A stretch of 64,000 nucleotides of DNA from Notamacropus eugenii (lineage: Eukaryota; Chordata; Mammalia; Diprotodontia; Macropodidae). The stretch covers positions 265,509,008 to 265,573,007 of the forward strand of contig NC_092872.1 in the NCBI RefSeq assembly GCF_028372415.1, read 5' to 3'. The position numbers and the translations under genes are program-made. Under the pieces are notes generated by a model. That model did no database searches and was not told the DNA's origin. It saw only the letters and a program-made list of their open reading frames with translations. Positions 54,456 to 64,000 of the stretch are shown one piece after another (position 1 is the first letter of the stretch; every line of letters begins with the position of its first letter).

Positions 54456-55390
54456 GGTATAGAATTGCTCAAATGGATTAATGCAAAATACTTATTTGGC
54501 AAAACTCAGTATTTATTCTCCTAATCCACATACAGACACATGCAACCCTAAATGCCATGTATTTCGCTGCATAACAATCACAAATATTTTCTCCTCCTAT
54601 ATCCTTTAACCTATTAATATTTACTCAGTATCATAAACAAATAACAAATTAGCTTTTTTTTAAAGCATATTTATGGATTTTTAGAAAGAACTGAAATAAA
54701 ATACATTCTCTTTGAAGTAGAGACCCACTGTCCCCATACCACCACCACCCCTCCTTGGGAGAGTAGGCTTAAACTTAACATGGTTGCTACTAAATATTTG
54801 TGGTACCACCCCTCTCTGCCCTGCCCCAAGTTCACTTTGGGGAATGTCATGGCTACTGGATAAGGCATTTTTGTGTCTGCAGGACATGGAGTCTCAGATG
54901 CCAGGTCATTTCATGGTTGAGCTGAATCCCTCAGGGCTGATCTGGGGCCTCATCTGGCTTGGCAGCAATAGCTCCAGCAGTCTTTGCCATTAATTGCTAT
55001 CACTGAGCCTCTGGAATGCTCACATGATTGTTCTTTCATTTTCAATACCCCTTCACCAAAGAGCAAGAAAAAATAGACCCAACAAAGATGGAAGCAACAT
55101 CGGTGCCATGTGTGTAAAGCCACATGGCAACCAAGTTGAGGAGGAGTTCCTTCACCTTCAGCTTACAGCATTTCTTTTCCTTCACTTTAACTCCCAAGGA
55201 AAAAACTCATTTTAGCTTGTTCATATCATTTGTCTTTATATTAAGTTCCGGCTAACCAGTCAATTAAGTTTTTTCTTCATCACATAGTAAGCACAGAAGA
55301 TCATAGAATATAGTGTTGATTTGTACTACAGACAGAAACCTCTATGCAGGATCTCAGAACTGAGTCCTTATTGCCTAGTCTAGGGTGCGT
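54456..55390. other. Single-copy stretch, possibly regulatory around 54.78-55.21 kb
   Basis: No repeats recognised. Even composition and motifs such as GCCATTAATTGCTATCAC at 54987-55004. Short frames show no domain. Confidence 0.33.
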
Positions 55391-55426
<36 letters not shown>

Positions 55427-55427
55427 C
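55391..55427. repeat. (CA)n microsatellite
   Basis: GCACACACACACACACACAC and on, with one G at the end. Confidence 0.97.
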
Positions 55428-55689
55428 TATGCCTCTATTACTCTTACAGAGAAATACAAAATAATTTTGCATGGAAGAATCTGATGATAATTGAAGAAAT
55501 CAGAAAATGTCTTGTGCTACCTGAACTGTTCTTTGAAGTAACAAAAGGTGAAAAGTATCCGGTACAAAAAGGACACCTGATCCCCAGCACCAGGCTCATT
55601 TGGATGTGTTCCATAGAACCAACCTTCATAAACTCAGAGCTGAAACCACCTGAGAGATCAAGTATTTCATAATCTTGCTCATTAAATTC

Positions 55690-56015
55690 TTATAGCTTCC
55701 TATTACTTCTAAAAATCAAATGCATACTCTGCTGGTTGGTATTCAATATCCTTCATGAGCAGGCGTGAACCTACATTTCCAGACTGACTATAGATTACTC
55801 CCCTTCCTAGACTCTACTCTGTAGCCAAATTCTCCTTGCTGCTTTTCTCAGTATTCTACCTGCTATCTCTACAAATCTGCAGAGGTCCCTCAAATCGGAA
55901 ACATACACCTTCATCACTTCTTAGAATTCCTAGCATCTCTCAAAACTTAAACATCAATTTCTATGTGAAGATTTCTCAGATCTCCAATAATTTCCCCACA
56001 ACACCCCAAAATGTA
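55690..56015 (+). repeat. L2-like LINE C-terminal fragment, sense
   Basis: TAGCTTCCTATTACTTCTAA, AAATCAAATGCATACTCTGC and CTTCATGAGCAGGCGTGAAC resemble the LQWLPI...K..LC region of L2 or a related LINE. Later text is weakly similar. Confidence 0.5.
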
Positions 56016-56460
56016 TTTTGTATTGACTTTTTATATTACTCCAATATTTATCCTTATCTTTTTAAAATTTAAATTTATTTTTGTTACATTTTAAGTTTCC
56101 CTCTGTCTCCATGCTGAACTGGAGAAGAGCATCACTTCACACACTTACACACACTTGCATGTGCATGAGTGTGTGTGTGGTGTGGGGGGGGGTGTAAAAC
56201 CATACTCTATGCATGCTTTTATTTATCAGTTCTTTCTCTGGATATGAATCGTATCTCCCTTTATAGGTCTTTTGTGGTTGATTTAGATATTTATAATACT
56301 CAGAATAATTCAGTTGTTCACAGTTATTCTTTGAACAATATTGCTGTTACTGTATACAGTGTTTCCTTGGTTCTGCTCATTTGACTTTCATTATTTCATA
56401 TGTTTTTCCATGTTTTTCTAATATCAACATGCTCATCATTTGTTATAAAACAATAGTATA

Positions 56461-57486
56461 AGAGAGTTCTGAGCTCGGGCACTCAAATCTTGAGGCTGTG
56501 GTGCAAAGGCGCTCAGTCTTCAGTGGACTGCACTTGCTATCTGCCTCTATGCAGAGGTCTTTGCTATGCTGCTGCTCTGCACTCCTTTCATTTCTCCCAA
56601 AAGATGGCAGAAGATCTTTAAGTCCCACTTGGTGCAACTGGTGGTGAGGTATGGCAATACCTTCTTTGTGGTTTTCATTGTTATCTGGTGCTGCTTCTCA
56701 TTGATGCTGTGCGGGAGATCAGGCAGTACGATGACGACATGACAGAGAAGGTGAATCTCCAGAATAACCCTGGGGCCATGGAACACTTCCACATGAAGTT
56801 GTTTCAGGCCTAGAGGAACCTCCACATCACTGGCTTCTCTCTGTTGCTGTCTTTCCTCTCAGACTCCTGGTGACCCTTATCTCCCAGCAGGCCATGCTGT
56901 TGGCCTCCAATGAAGCCTTCAAAAAGCAGGCTGAGGGTGCCAGCGAAGCCGCCAAGAAATACATAGAAGAAAATGACAAGCTGAAGAAGGAAGCTGGCAC
57001 CAATGGTGGTAAATTGGACCTGAATGATGATGTCCTAGCGGGGAACAAAAACTTGAAGGCTGAACTCAAGAAACTCACAGAGGAGCTGGCCATCAGCAAC
57101 GCAACCTGGAGAGAGGAGAAAATGAGGCTCTGGTCATGCTCAAGCAGTCAAAGAGTACGACTGACCAAAGAGTACGACTGTCTGCTGGAGGAGCATACCC
57201 GTCACCAGGCTGCAGTGGACGGGCTGACAGACAAGAAAGAGGAGTGAGGGTTTGGCTCCCTTCTCCTTTCCATCCTCTTCCTTCTTCCTTCCTCCCCATC
57301 ACAAGCAGCTACTTCTCTCTGGAGAGAAAGAGGAGAACACAAGAACACTCCCTGCCCGGTCCAACTCTTATTTCCTTGGTATTGGGGCCCATTTCTTCCC
57401 CAAGCTCCACTGCTGACTCAACTGCTTTGGGCTACACATTTGCTCAGCTTGTAAATAAATTTTGACCACTGAAAAAAATAAAAAAA
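56461..57486 (+). pseudogene. BCAP31: Processed pseudogene of BCAP31 (B-cell receptor-associated protein 31)
   Basis: BCAP31 is a three-pass ER membrane protein that helps sort cargo and relays death signals. This copy spans all coding exons with no introns, followed by a 3' untranslated region, an AATAAA at 57454-57459 and an A-rich tail. Reading from 56512 gives SLQWTA, CLYAEVF, LLCTPFISPKRWQKIFKS, then NNPGAMEHFHMKLF, LISQQAMLLASNEAFKKQ, LTKEYDCLLEEH, and ends in KKEE, the ER-retrieval tail of the parent. The start codon is replaced by CTC, there is a stop at 56811, and single-base shifts lie near 56684 and 56860, with a further disturbed stretch near 57100-57165. A 16-bp target duplication ATAAAACAATAG(T/C)ATA flanks it (56445-56460 and 57487-57502, one change). 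It was inserted into the 3' end of the antisense L1. It is a dead retrocopy made by L1 machinery; a 125-codon frame at 56870-57247 survives by chance. Confidence 0.95.
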
Positions 57487-59352
57487 ATAAAACAATAGCA
57501 TACCATCACAATCATATACCACAATATGTTAGCCATTCCTCGATTGATAGGAATCCCTTCAATTTCCAGTTCTTTGCCACCACAGAGTCACAATAAATAC
57601 TTTAGAATACATCATTTCTTTTCCTTTTCTCCTGATCACTTTGAAAAACAGACCTAATAGTGGGATTGCTAGGTAAAAAGTTATACACAGTTTTGCAACT
57701 TTGAGGCATAATTCCATATTACTCTCCCCAAAATGGGTGAATCAATTCACATTTATATCAATAGTATATTAGTCTCCAATTGCCATTTTCCCCTTCTATC
57801 ATTTTAGCCAATCTGACAGTTATGAGATGATATCTCAAAGTTGTTTTAATTTGTCTTTCTCTAATCAATAATGGTTCAGAGCATTTTTCATGTGATTATA
57901 TATAGCTTCAATTTTTTTATTGAAAACTGTCTGTTCATATCTTTTGACCACTTATAAATGGGAGAATGACTCAAATTATGAATTTGACTAAGTTCTCTAC
58001 ATATTTGAGATGTGAGACCTTTATCCAAGAAACCATATATAAAATTTTCCCCAATTTTCTGCTTTCCTTCTAATCTTGGCTACATTGGCTTTATTTGTAC
58101 AAAGACTTTTTAATTTAATGTAATTCAAATAATCCATTTTACATGTCACAATGATGTCCCTTATTTATTCATAAATTTTTCTCCTATTCGTAAGTCTGAT
58201 AAGTAATGTGTTCTATGCTCTTAAATTTATTTATGATATCTCCCTTTATATCTAGGACACATATGCATTTTGACCTTGTCTTGATAAATAGCATAAGATA
58301 TTAATCTATACCAATTTCTGCCAGAATGTTATCCAGTTTTCCCAACAATGTTTACCAAATTCTTATCCTACAAGATTAAATCTTTACATTTACCAAACAC
58401 AAGTTTACAATAAACATTTACTATCATATGTCTACTTTGTTCTACTGACCTACCTTTCTATTCCTTAGGCAATACTAGATTGTTTTCATAACTATCACCA
58501 TAATACAGTTTAAGATCTGGTACTGTTAAACCTTTTCCTTTTTATTTTTTTTCTTTAATTCCTTTGATATGTTTTACCTTTTGTTCTTTCCAATGAATTT
58601 TATTATTTTTTCTAGATCAATAAAATATTTTTGGTAGTTTAATTGGGATGACATTGAGTAAGTAGAATATTTTAGATAGAATCACTATTTGTATCATATT
58701 GGTTCTACCTACCCATAAACAATTAATATTTTTCCAATTATTTAAGTCTAACTTTATTTGTATAAAAAAATTTTAAAATTATCTTCAAATAGTTCCTGGA
58801 TTTGCCTTGGCAGGTATACTCTGAGATATTTTATGTTGTTTATTTTAAATGGGTTGTTTTAATGGTTATTTTAAATGGTCTTCTTGCAAGCTTTTCTTGT
58901 TGATATATAGAAATGCTGATAATTTACGGGTTTATTTTATATCCTGGTACTTTTCTAAAATGATAAATTGTTTCAACTAGCTTTTTAGTTGAATTGCTAG
59001 ACTTTTCCAATGATACTATTGTATCATCTGCAAAAAAGCAATAATTTTATTACCTCATTACCAATTCTGATTCCTTTAATTTCTTCTTCTCTTATTGCTA
59101 TTGATAGCATTTCTAATACAATATTGAATAGCATTGCTGATAATGGACATCCTTGTTTTCCTCCTGATCTTATTAGGAAAGCTTATCCCCCATCACAAAT
59201 AATGCTTGCTGATGATTTTAATAGATGTTTCTTATCATTTTGAGGAAAAATTCATTTATAACTCTAGTTATAAGTGTATTTTATAGGAATAAGTGTTGTA
59301 TTTTGTCAAAACTTTTTTCTGCATCTATTGATATAATTATATGATTTTTGTT

Positions 59353-59796
59353 CCAGTTATCCCTTCCACATCATAACTCTCCCCTTCATGGTTTCTATAT
59401 ATTGCAGGTCAGTATAAGAAACTAAATGAGAATTGGGGGGAAGTTTGGTGGAAGCCACACATGACATGCAAGGGCCAGCAGATGACACAAAAAAAAAAAT
59501 TTAGAAACTCAGAAATGCATAAAATATATGTATAGTATTGTATAATATCAACATATTTTATCTTTTACTATTATAATAACTCAGGCCTCCCTCACTCAAA
59601 ACAAAGTCAAATGCAAGTCATGTCATTGTTTCTCTGATGGCATGGTCTTCTTCAGCAGCAAAGGATGAACACACACATAATAATTCAGGCTTCTTCTCTG
59701 TTACAAAGAAAAAAGGGCCAAAAAAATTTGCATGGATTTTCCAGGTCTCAGGCATATCACACCTCTAACCCTCATCATGTGGAAGTGATAGCTATA
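59353..59796. mobile_element. hAT-like MITE inside the L1, itself holding a SINE
   Basis: Ends CCAGTTATCCCTTCCACATC and ATCATGTGGAAGTGATAGCT are inverted repeats. Flanks TTTTTGTT (59345-59352) and CTTTTGTT (59797-59804) match at 7 of 8 bases. Interior has GAATTGGGGGGAAGTTTGGT and GACATGCAAGGGCCAGCAGA. About 340 bp once the SINE is removed. No coding capacity. On both sides the L1 sequence resumes. Confidence 0.72.
59586..59676 (+). repeat. SINE of the second marsupial type, copy 3, inside a MITE inside L1
   Basis: CCTCCCTCACTCAAAACAAA, GTCAAATGCAAGTCATGTCA and GATGGCATGGTCTTCTTCAG. A 13-bp duplication ATAATAA(C/T)TCAGG with one change lies at 59573-59585 and 59677-59689. The copy is 5' truncated compared with the one at 51.0 kb. 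Confidence 0.82.
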
Positions 59797-60160
59797 CTTT
59801 TGTTTGTTTTCCTTATGTGAAATTACCCCTACATTCCTGGTATAGATTTCACTTGGTCACAATATGTAATCTTTGTGATATATTGCTTTAGTGTCCTAGC
59901 TAGTATTTTATTTAGAACTTTCATATTCATATTAATTACTGAAATTAGTTTTTAATTTCTCTCTCTGCTTTTGCTCTTCCTGGTTTAGATATCAGTTCCA
60001 TAGTTGTTTCACAAAAGCAGTTTAGTGGAACTCCTTCTTTGCCTATTATTTCAAATAATTTATTTAATATTGAAATTAGTTGATCAGTAAACGTTTGGTA
60101 GAATTCACTTGAAAATCCATCTGGTTCGGATGTTTTTTTCTTAGAAATATCATGTATGGC

Positions 60161-60831
60161 AAGATGGGGGAGTAGAAAGACGCACATACATATAGCTCCA
60201 AACCCACAACCCATAGAACATCTACAAAAAAGTAACTCACGGCACATTCTGCACCCAGAGGCCACAGAACATTGGAGCAAGGGAGATTTCTGTTCCAGAG
60301 AGACCTGCAAACCTCTCGCAAAAGGTCCTTCGCACCGCGGACTGGGCACCGGGACTGGGAGCTGAGTACAGCCCTGCCGCTGCCGCGGCACTGAGAGGAA
60401 AAGATCTGAGCGGGCTTCAGGGATGGGATCTCCAGCGGCCATGCGGGTCCCTCCACCCACAGGTGACAGCGGTTGGTAAGAGGGTCTCTTTGGCGGGTCG
60501 AGAGGGGAGTGGGGTACCCCCATAACTCAGGCCCCCTCGGGAGGCAACAGTGGAGGCGGGCGCAGACCGGGGCTCCCCAAGCAGGCAGGAGCCTGGATCC
60601 ATTGTTGAAGGTCTCTGCATAAACCCCCTGAGGGAACAGAGCCTGTGAGGCTGCCCTGCCCCAACCTGAGCACCTGAACTTAATCTCACACTGAATAGCA
60701 GCCCTGCCCCACCCAAAGCCCTGAGGCTGGAAGCAGCATTTGAATCTCAAACCCCAAGTGCTGGCTGGGAGGATCTGGAGGCGAAGTGGGTGTGAAGAGA
60801 ACATTCAGAAGTCAAATCACTGGCTGGGAAA
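60161..60831 (+). promoter_or_regulatory. 5' untranslated/promoter region of the half-L1
   Basis: About 670 bp, far richer in G, C and CpG than anything nearby (for example TTCGCACCGCGG and CTGCCGCTGCCGCGGCACTG). In L1-type elements this part carries an internal promoter. The start AAGATGGGGGAGTAG resembles the first bases of marsupial L1. Promoter activity is inferred from family and composition. Confidence 0.6.
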
Positions 60832-61395
60832 ATGCCCAGAAAAGGGAAAAGAAATAAGACTATAGAAGGTTACTTTCTTGGGGAACAGGCATTTCCTCCC
60901 TTCCTTTCTGATGAGGAAGAACAATGCTTACCATCAGGGAAAGACACAGAAGTAAAGGCCTCTATATCCCAGCCCATTCAATGGGCTCAGGCCATAGAAG
61001 AGCTCATAGAAAATCAAGTTATAGAGGTGGAAGAAAAGCTGGGAAGAGCAATGAGAGACATGCAGTCAAAGCATGAACAGCAGATGAGCACCCTGCTAAA
61101 GGAGACCCAAAAAAATGCTGAAGAAAATAACACCTTGAAATTCAAGTATTGTAGAAATATAATCAGGATAACACAAGATCTAGCAGCTTCCACATTAAGG
61201 GATCGAAGGGCGTGGAATAGGATATTCCAGAAGTCAAAGGAACTAGGACTAAAACCAAGAATCACCTACCCAGCAAAACTGAATATAATACTTCAGGGGA
61301 AAAATTGGTCTTTCAATGAAATAGAGGACTTTCAAGCATTCTTGATGAAAAGACCAGAGCTGAAAAGAAAATTTGACTTTCAAACACAAGAATGA
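60832..61395 (+). CDS. L1-type ORF1 protein lacking the RNA-recognition domain (187 aa)
   Basis: An intact frame from ATG to stop. Residues 1-45 form a charged N-terminus (MPRKGKRNKTIEGYFLGEQ). Residues about 48-100 are a predicted coiled coil (IEELIENQVIEVEEKLGRAM...). From residue about 104 the text is the L1 ORF1 C-terminal domain: IRITQDLAASTLRDRRAWNR, then GLKPRITYPAKLN, GKNWSFNEIEDFQAFL and KRPELKRKFDFQTQE. L1 ORF1 proteins are usually about 330-340 aa; the RRM between coiled coil and C-terminal domain is missing with the frame kept. Known ORF1 proteins trimerise by the coiled coil and bind RNA through RRM plus C-terminal domain, so RNA binding here may be altered. Whether it is expressed is unknown. 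Confidence 0.85.
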   Translation: MPRKGKRNKTIEGYFLGEQAFPPFLSDEEEQCLPSGKDTEVKASISQPIQWAQAIEELIENQVIEVEEKLGRAMRDMQSKHEQQMSTLLKETQKNAEENNTLKFKYCRNIIRITQDLAASTLRDRRAWNRIFQKSKELGLKPRITYPAKLNIILQGKNWSFNEIEDFQAFLMKRPELKRKFDFQTQE

Positions 61396-61535
61396 AGAGA
61401 AGCATGAAAAAGTAAACAGCAAAGAGAAGTCATAAGGGACTTTACAAAAGTTGAACTGTTTACATTCCTACATGGAAAGACAATATTTGTAACTCTTGAA
61501 ACTATTCAGCATCTGGGTACAGGGTGGGTGGGATA

Positions 61536-61575
61536 ACACACACACACACATGCACACGCACACACACACACACAT
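61536..61575. repeat. (CA)n microsatellite in the half-L1 3' region
   Basis: ACACACACACACACATGCAC ACGCACACACACACACACAC. Confidence 0.95.
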
Positions 61576-62234
61576 AGAGACAGAGTGCACAGAGTGAACT
61601 GAAGAGGAGGGGATCATATCAAAAAAAAATGAAATCAAGCAGTGAGAGAGAAATATATTGGGAGGAGAAAGGGAGAAATGGAATGGGGCAAATTATCTCT
61701 CTTAAAGAAGCAAGCAAAAGACTTTTCATTGGAGGGAAAAAGAGGGGAGGTGAGAGAAAAACATGAAGTTTACTCTCATCACATTCCACTAAAGGAAGGA
61801 ATAAAATGCACAGTCATTTTGGTATGAAAACCTATCTTACAATACAGGAAAGTAGGGGATAAGGGGATAAGCAGGGTGGGGGGGATGATGGAAGGGAGGA
61901 TACGGGGAGGAGGGAGCAATTTGAGGTCAACCCTCATGGGGAGGGTCAGGATCAAAAGAGAGAACAGAAGTAATGGGGGACAGGATAGGATGGAGGGAAA
62001 TATAATTAGTTCTTACACAACACTACTATTATGGAAGTCATTTGCAAAACTACACAGATCTGGCCTATATTGAATTGCTTGCCTTCCAAAGGGAAGGGGT
62101 GGGGAGGGAGGGAGGGCAGATTGGCAGACAGGGGCAATTAGAACGCTCGGTGTTTTGGGCTGGGTGGAGGGGACAAAAGGGGAGAAAATGCAGAACCCAA
62201 AATTTTGTGAAAATGAATGTTAAAAGTTAAATAA

Positions 62235-62251
62235 ATTAATAAAAAAAAAAA
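62235..62251 (+). terminator. Poly(A) tail of the half-L1
   Basis: GTTAAATAAATTAAT followed by 12 A residues; AATAAA at about 62229-62234 acts as the likely cleavage signal. Confidence 0.75.
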
Positions 62252-62869
62252 AGAAATATCATGTATGGCCTGTTCAATTTCTTTTTCTAAAATAGGTTTG
62301 TTTATACATTCTATTTCCTCTTCCAATAATCTAGGCAATTTACAATTTTGTAAGTATTCCATAATTTCCCTTGGATTTTTAAATTCATTGGCATATAATT
62401 GAGCAAAATAGCTCCTAATAATTGTTTTGATTTCATCTTCATTAATGGTTATTCATAATTTTCATTTTTGATACTAGTGATTTTTTTCTTTTCTCTTTCT
62501 TAAATCATATTAACCAATGTTTTATCTGTTTTATTCTTTTTTATAAAAACCAACTCCTAGTTTTAATTATTCAGTGATTTACCTGCATTAAATTTTATTA
62601 ATCTCATTTTTAATTATTAGGATTTACAATCTGGTACTTAAGTGGGAGGTTTTAATTTGTTCTTTTTTTTAGGTTATTTCAATTGCATGCCCAATTTATT
62701 GGTCTGCTTTTTCACTGTTCTATTGATGTAAGTAGTTAGAGGTATAACTTTTTCTCTGATTACTGGGTTGGTTTTTTTTTTTTTGCGTCCCATAGGTGTT
62801 GATACATTGTCTCATTATTATTATTCTCTATAATAAAACTCTTTATTATTTTTTGATTTGTTCACAGAA

Positions 62870-63547
62870 GGTTTCTGATCAAAAATTAATTCAAAATCAA
62901 ACATAATAAATCCAAGGTGTTGCTTGAAGTGCTCGCCTGTGCTGCATCACACAACTTTACTGTAGCCTTGTTTCTGAACACACAATATGTGCACTTTGCA
63001 CTGTGCGTGCTGTCACACCACACAATGCCAACAAATGCTGCCAGAAACAGCTCAGCTCAGATTCGAGACTATTATATGTTATAATTCCAGTATTTTTTAC
63101 TATACATACAAAATTATTAAATGAATTTTGGTTTGGGATTAGGATATTCTAACAATATCTGAAATGGCCCTAAACATATTTCTGCCATTTTGTACTATGT
63201 ATTTATTCAAAGTGGAGTTCTCAGCATTGATCATTATAAAATCATCAATCAACTCTGAAAAATATTGTAGATGCTCTGTGTCTTGCAATATGAAATATTA
63301 CACTCAGATTTAATTATGTAAAAATAAACAAGCACATCCATCTTGTTAATATGCATATTTGCTTTCATCTTTAATAAATGGTAAAATTATATGTAAACCA
63401 AAGAATTGTTTTAAAATAAATTTCTTTACAATTCATTATCAGTAAATAATTTGTATACCTATTTTATATACCTATATACTTGGGATCACATAACAATTTC
63501 TTGAGCAAAAAGGGGTCATGAGTGAAAATAGTTTAAGAGGCCCTTCC
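62870..63547 (-). mobile_element. DNA transposon remnant, hAT-like, inside L1
   Basis: The L1 match stops at about 62870 and resumes at about 63550. The right end read in reverse is AAGGGCCTCTTAAACTATTT TCACTCATGACCCC, a form common in hAT-type elements. Inside are GTATACCTATTTTATATACC and CACAATATGTGCACTTTGCA. No transposase frame was recognised. Edges and class are uncertain and no duplication was found. Confidence 0.45.
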
Positions 63548-63939
63548 CTAACATGAAGTCAATTTTTGTAAAAGTACCATATACTTCTGAATAAAAGGTG
63601 TATTCCTTTCTATTCCCACTGAATTCTCTCCAAGTATCTATAGTATCTAGTTTATCAAGTATTGTATTCATCTTCTTGACTTCCTATTTATTTTTGGTTA
63701 TGTGTATCTAGTTCTTAGAATGTTGAAGTCCACTGCTGTTATAGTTTTGCTGTCTATTTCCACAAATAATTCATTTAGTTTTTCCTTTTAAAATGTGGGT
63801 GCTACAGCATTTGGTTCATATAAAGTTAGTATTGATATTAATTCATTATTTATGGTACCTTTTATCATAATGTAATTTTCCATAATGTAATTTTATCATA
63901 ACATAATTAAATCTACTTTAGCTTCAACTTTGTCTAAGA

Positions 63940-63992
63940 TCATATATAAATATATATAATACATGTTAATATCATATATATATATCATTGTA
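63940..63992. repeat. AT-rich simple repeat
   Basis: ATATATAAATATATATAATA and CATATATATATATCATTG at the window edge. Confidence 0.85.
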
Positions 63993-64000
63993 AATGTGTT

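Larger units (their letters stand above)
60161..62251 (+). mobile_element. HAL1-type half-L1 retrotransposon, looks complete and young
   Basis: A 2.1-kb element in the opposite strand to its host L1. Parts: a CpG-rich 5' region starting AAGATGGGGGAGTAGAAAGA (60161-60831), one open reading frame (60832-61395), a long 3' region with a CA repeat (61536-61575), an L1-type 3' end (CCTATATTGAATTGCTTGCC, AAAATGAATGTTAAAAG) and a poly(A) tail at 62240. There is no ORF2. An 18-bp perfect target duplication AGAAATATCATGTATGGC lies at 60143-60160 and 62252-62269, following a TT as L1 endonuclease sites do. It must have been moved in trans by L1 ORF2 protein (inference from the family). Confidence 0.85.
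56066..64000 (-). mobile_element. Long L1 (marsupial type), antisense, host to several insertions, runs off the window
   Basis: The L1 3' end lies at about 56066 and coding sequence continues to the window edge, so the 5' end is outside. Host pieces: 56066-56460, 57503-59352, 59797-60160, 62270-about 62870, and about 63550-64000. The 3' untranslated part has TCTTTCTCTGGATATGAAT and GTTGCTGTTACTGTATACAG. ORF2 on the minus strand gives PDGFSSEFYQTFTDQLISIL and KEGVPLNCFCETT near 59945-60140, the PDGF region of the L1 reverse transcriptase. The leftmost coordinates near 63600-63900 correspond to the endonuclease part. All frames are interrupted. Roughly 5 kb of host L1 remain, so it is long but dead. 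Confidence 0.88.

Noticed and set aside
4671-55427. Short regular repeats considered as CRISPR
   Set aside because: All are simple microsatellites without spacers, and the sequence is vertebrate.
60076-60804. 242-codon minus-strand open frame and an overlapping 192-codon frame (59945-60523)
   Set aside because: They are antisense to the CpG-rich 5' region of the half-L1; the shorter one also reads through the insertion edge into host L1 ORF2. Long chance frames are expected in GC-rich DNA and the translation has no domain.

Overview
This window looks like intergenic (or deep intronic) nuclear DNA from a marsupial. The evidence is the repeat content: a LINE-1 whose 3' end and ORF2 match the metatherian L1 type, many MIR-type CORE-SINEs, tRNA-derived SINEs with a BovB/RTE-like 3' tail ending in GACTGAAAAATGACTGAAC, old L2 and L3/CR1 LINEs, and hAT-type miniature DNA transposons. 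The species cannot be fixed from sequence alone. I found no exon of a working protein gene and no tRNA, rRNA or CRISPR. Nearly every open frame is short and falls in repeat DNA or simple repeats. All family names below come from recognition by eye and were not checked by a search.

Layout. 0-4 kb: a SINE inserted in a SINE, then about 2.3 kb of antisense L2 including its reverse transcriptase region. 4-7 kb: single-copy DNA, a MIR SINE and a hAT-type MITE. 7.00-7.61 kb: a clean solo LTR of an endogenous retrovirus with a perfect 6-bp target duplication. 8-23.9 kb: L2, L3 and MIR pieces, an L1 3' end, and a palindromic MITE at 18.4 kb. 24-34 kb: single-copy blocks, some possibly regulatory, between L2/MIR pieces and microsatellites. 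34-46 kb: dense L2 and SINE layers, plus an L1 3' end at 45.1-45.9 kb. 46-56 kb: a quiet block at 47 kb, L3 and SINE nests, and an AT-rich repeat at 53 kb.

56.07-64.0 kb is the most structured part. One long antisense L1 has been hit by at least four later elements: a processed pseudogene of BCAP31, a MITE that itself holds a SINE, a 2.1-kb half-L1 (HAL1-type) element with an open ORF1, and a DNA transposon remnant. Target duplications let the order of insertion be read.

The elements form layers by age. L2, L3 and MIR are old and eroded. The RTE-tailed SINEs and MITEs are intermediate. The solo LTR and the half-L1 look youngest, with perfect target duplications, high CpG content and, in the half-L1, an intact frame.
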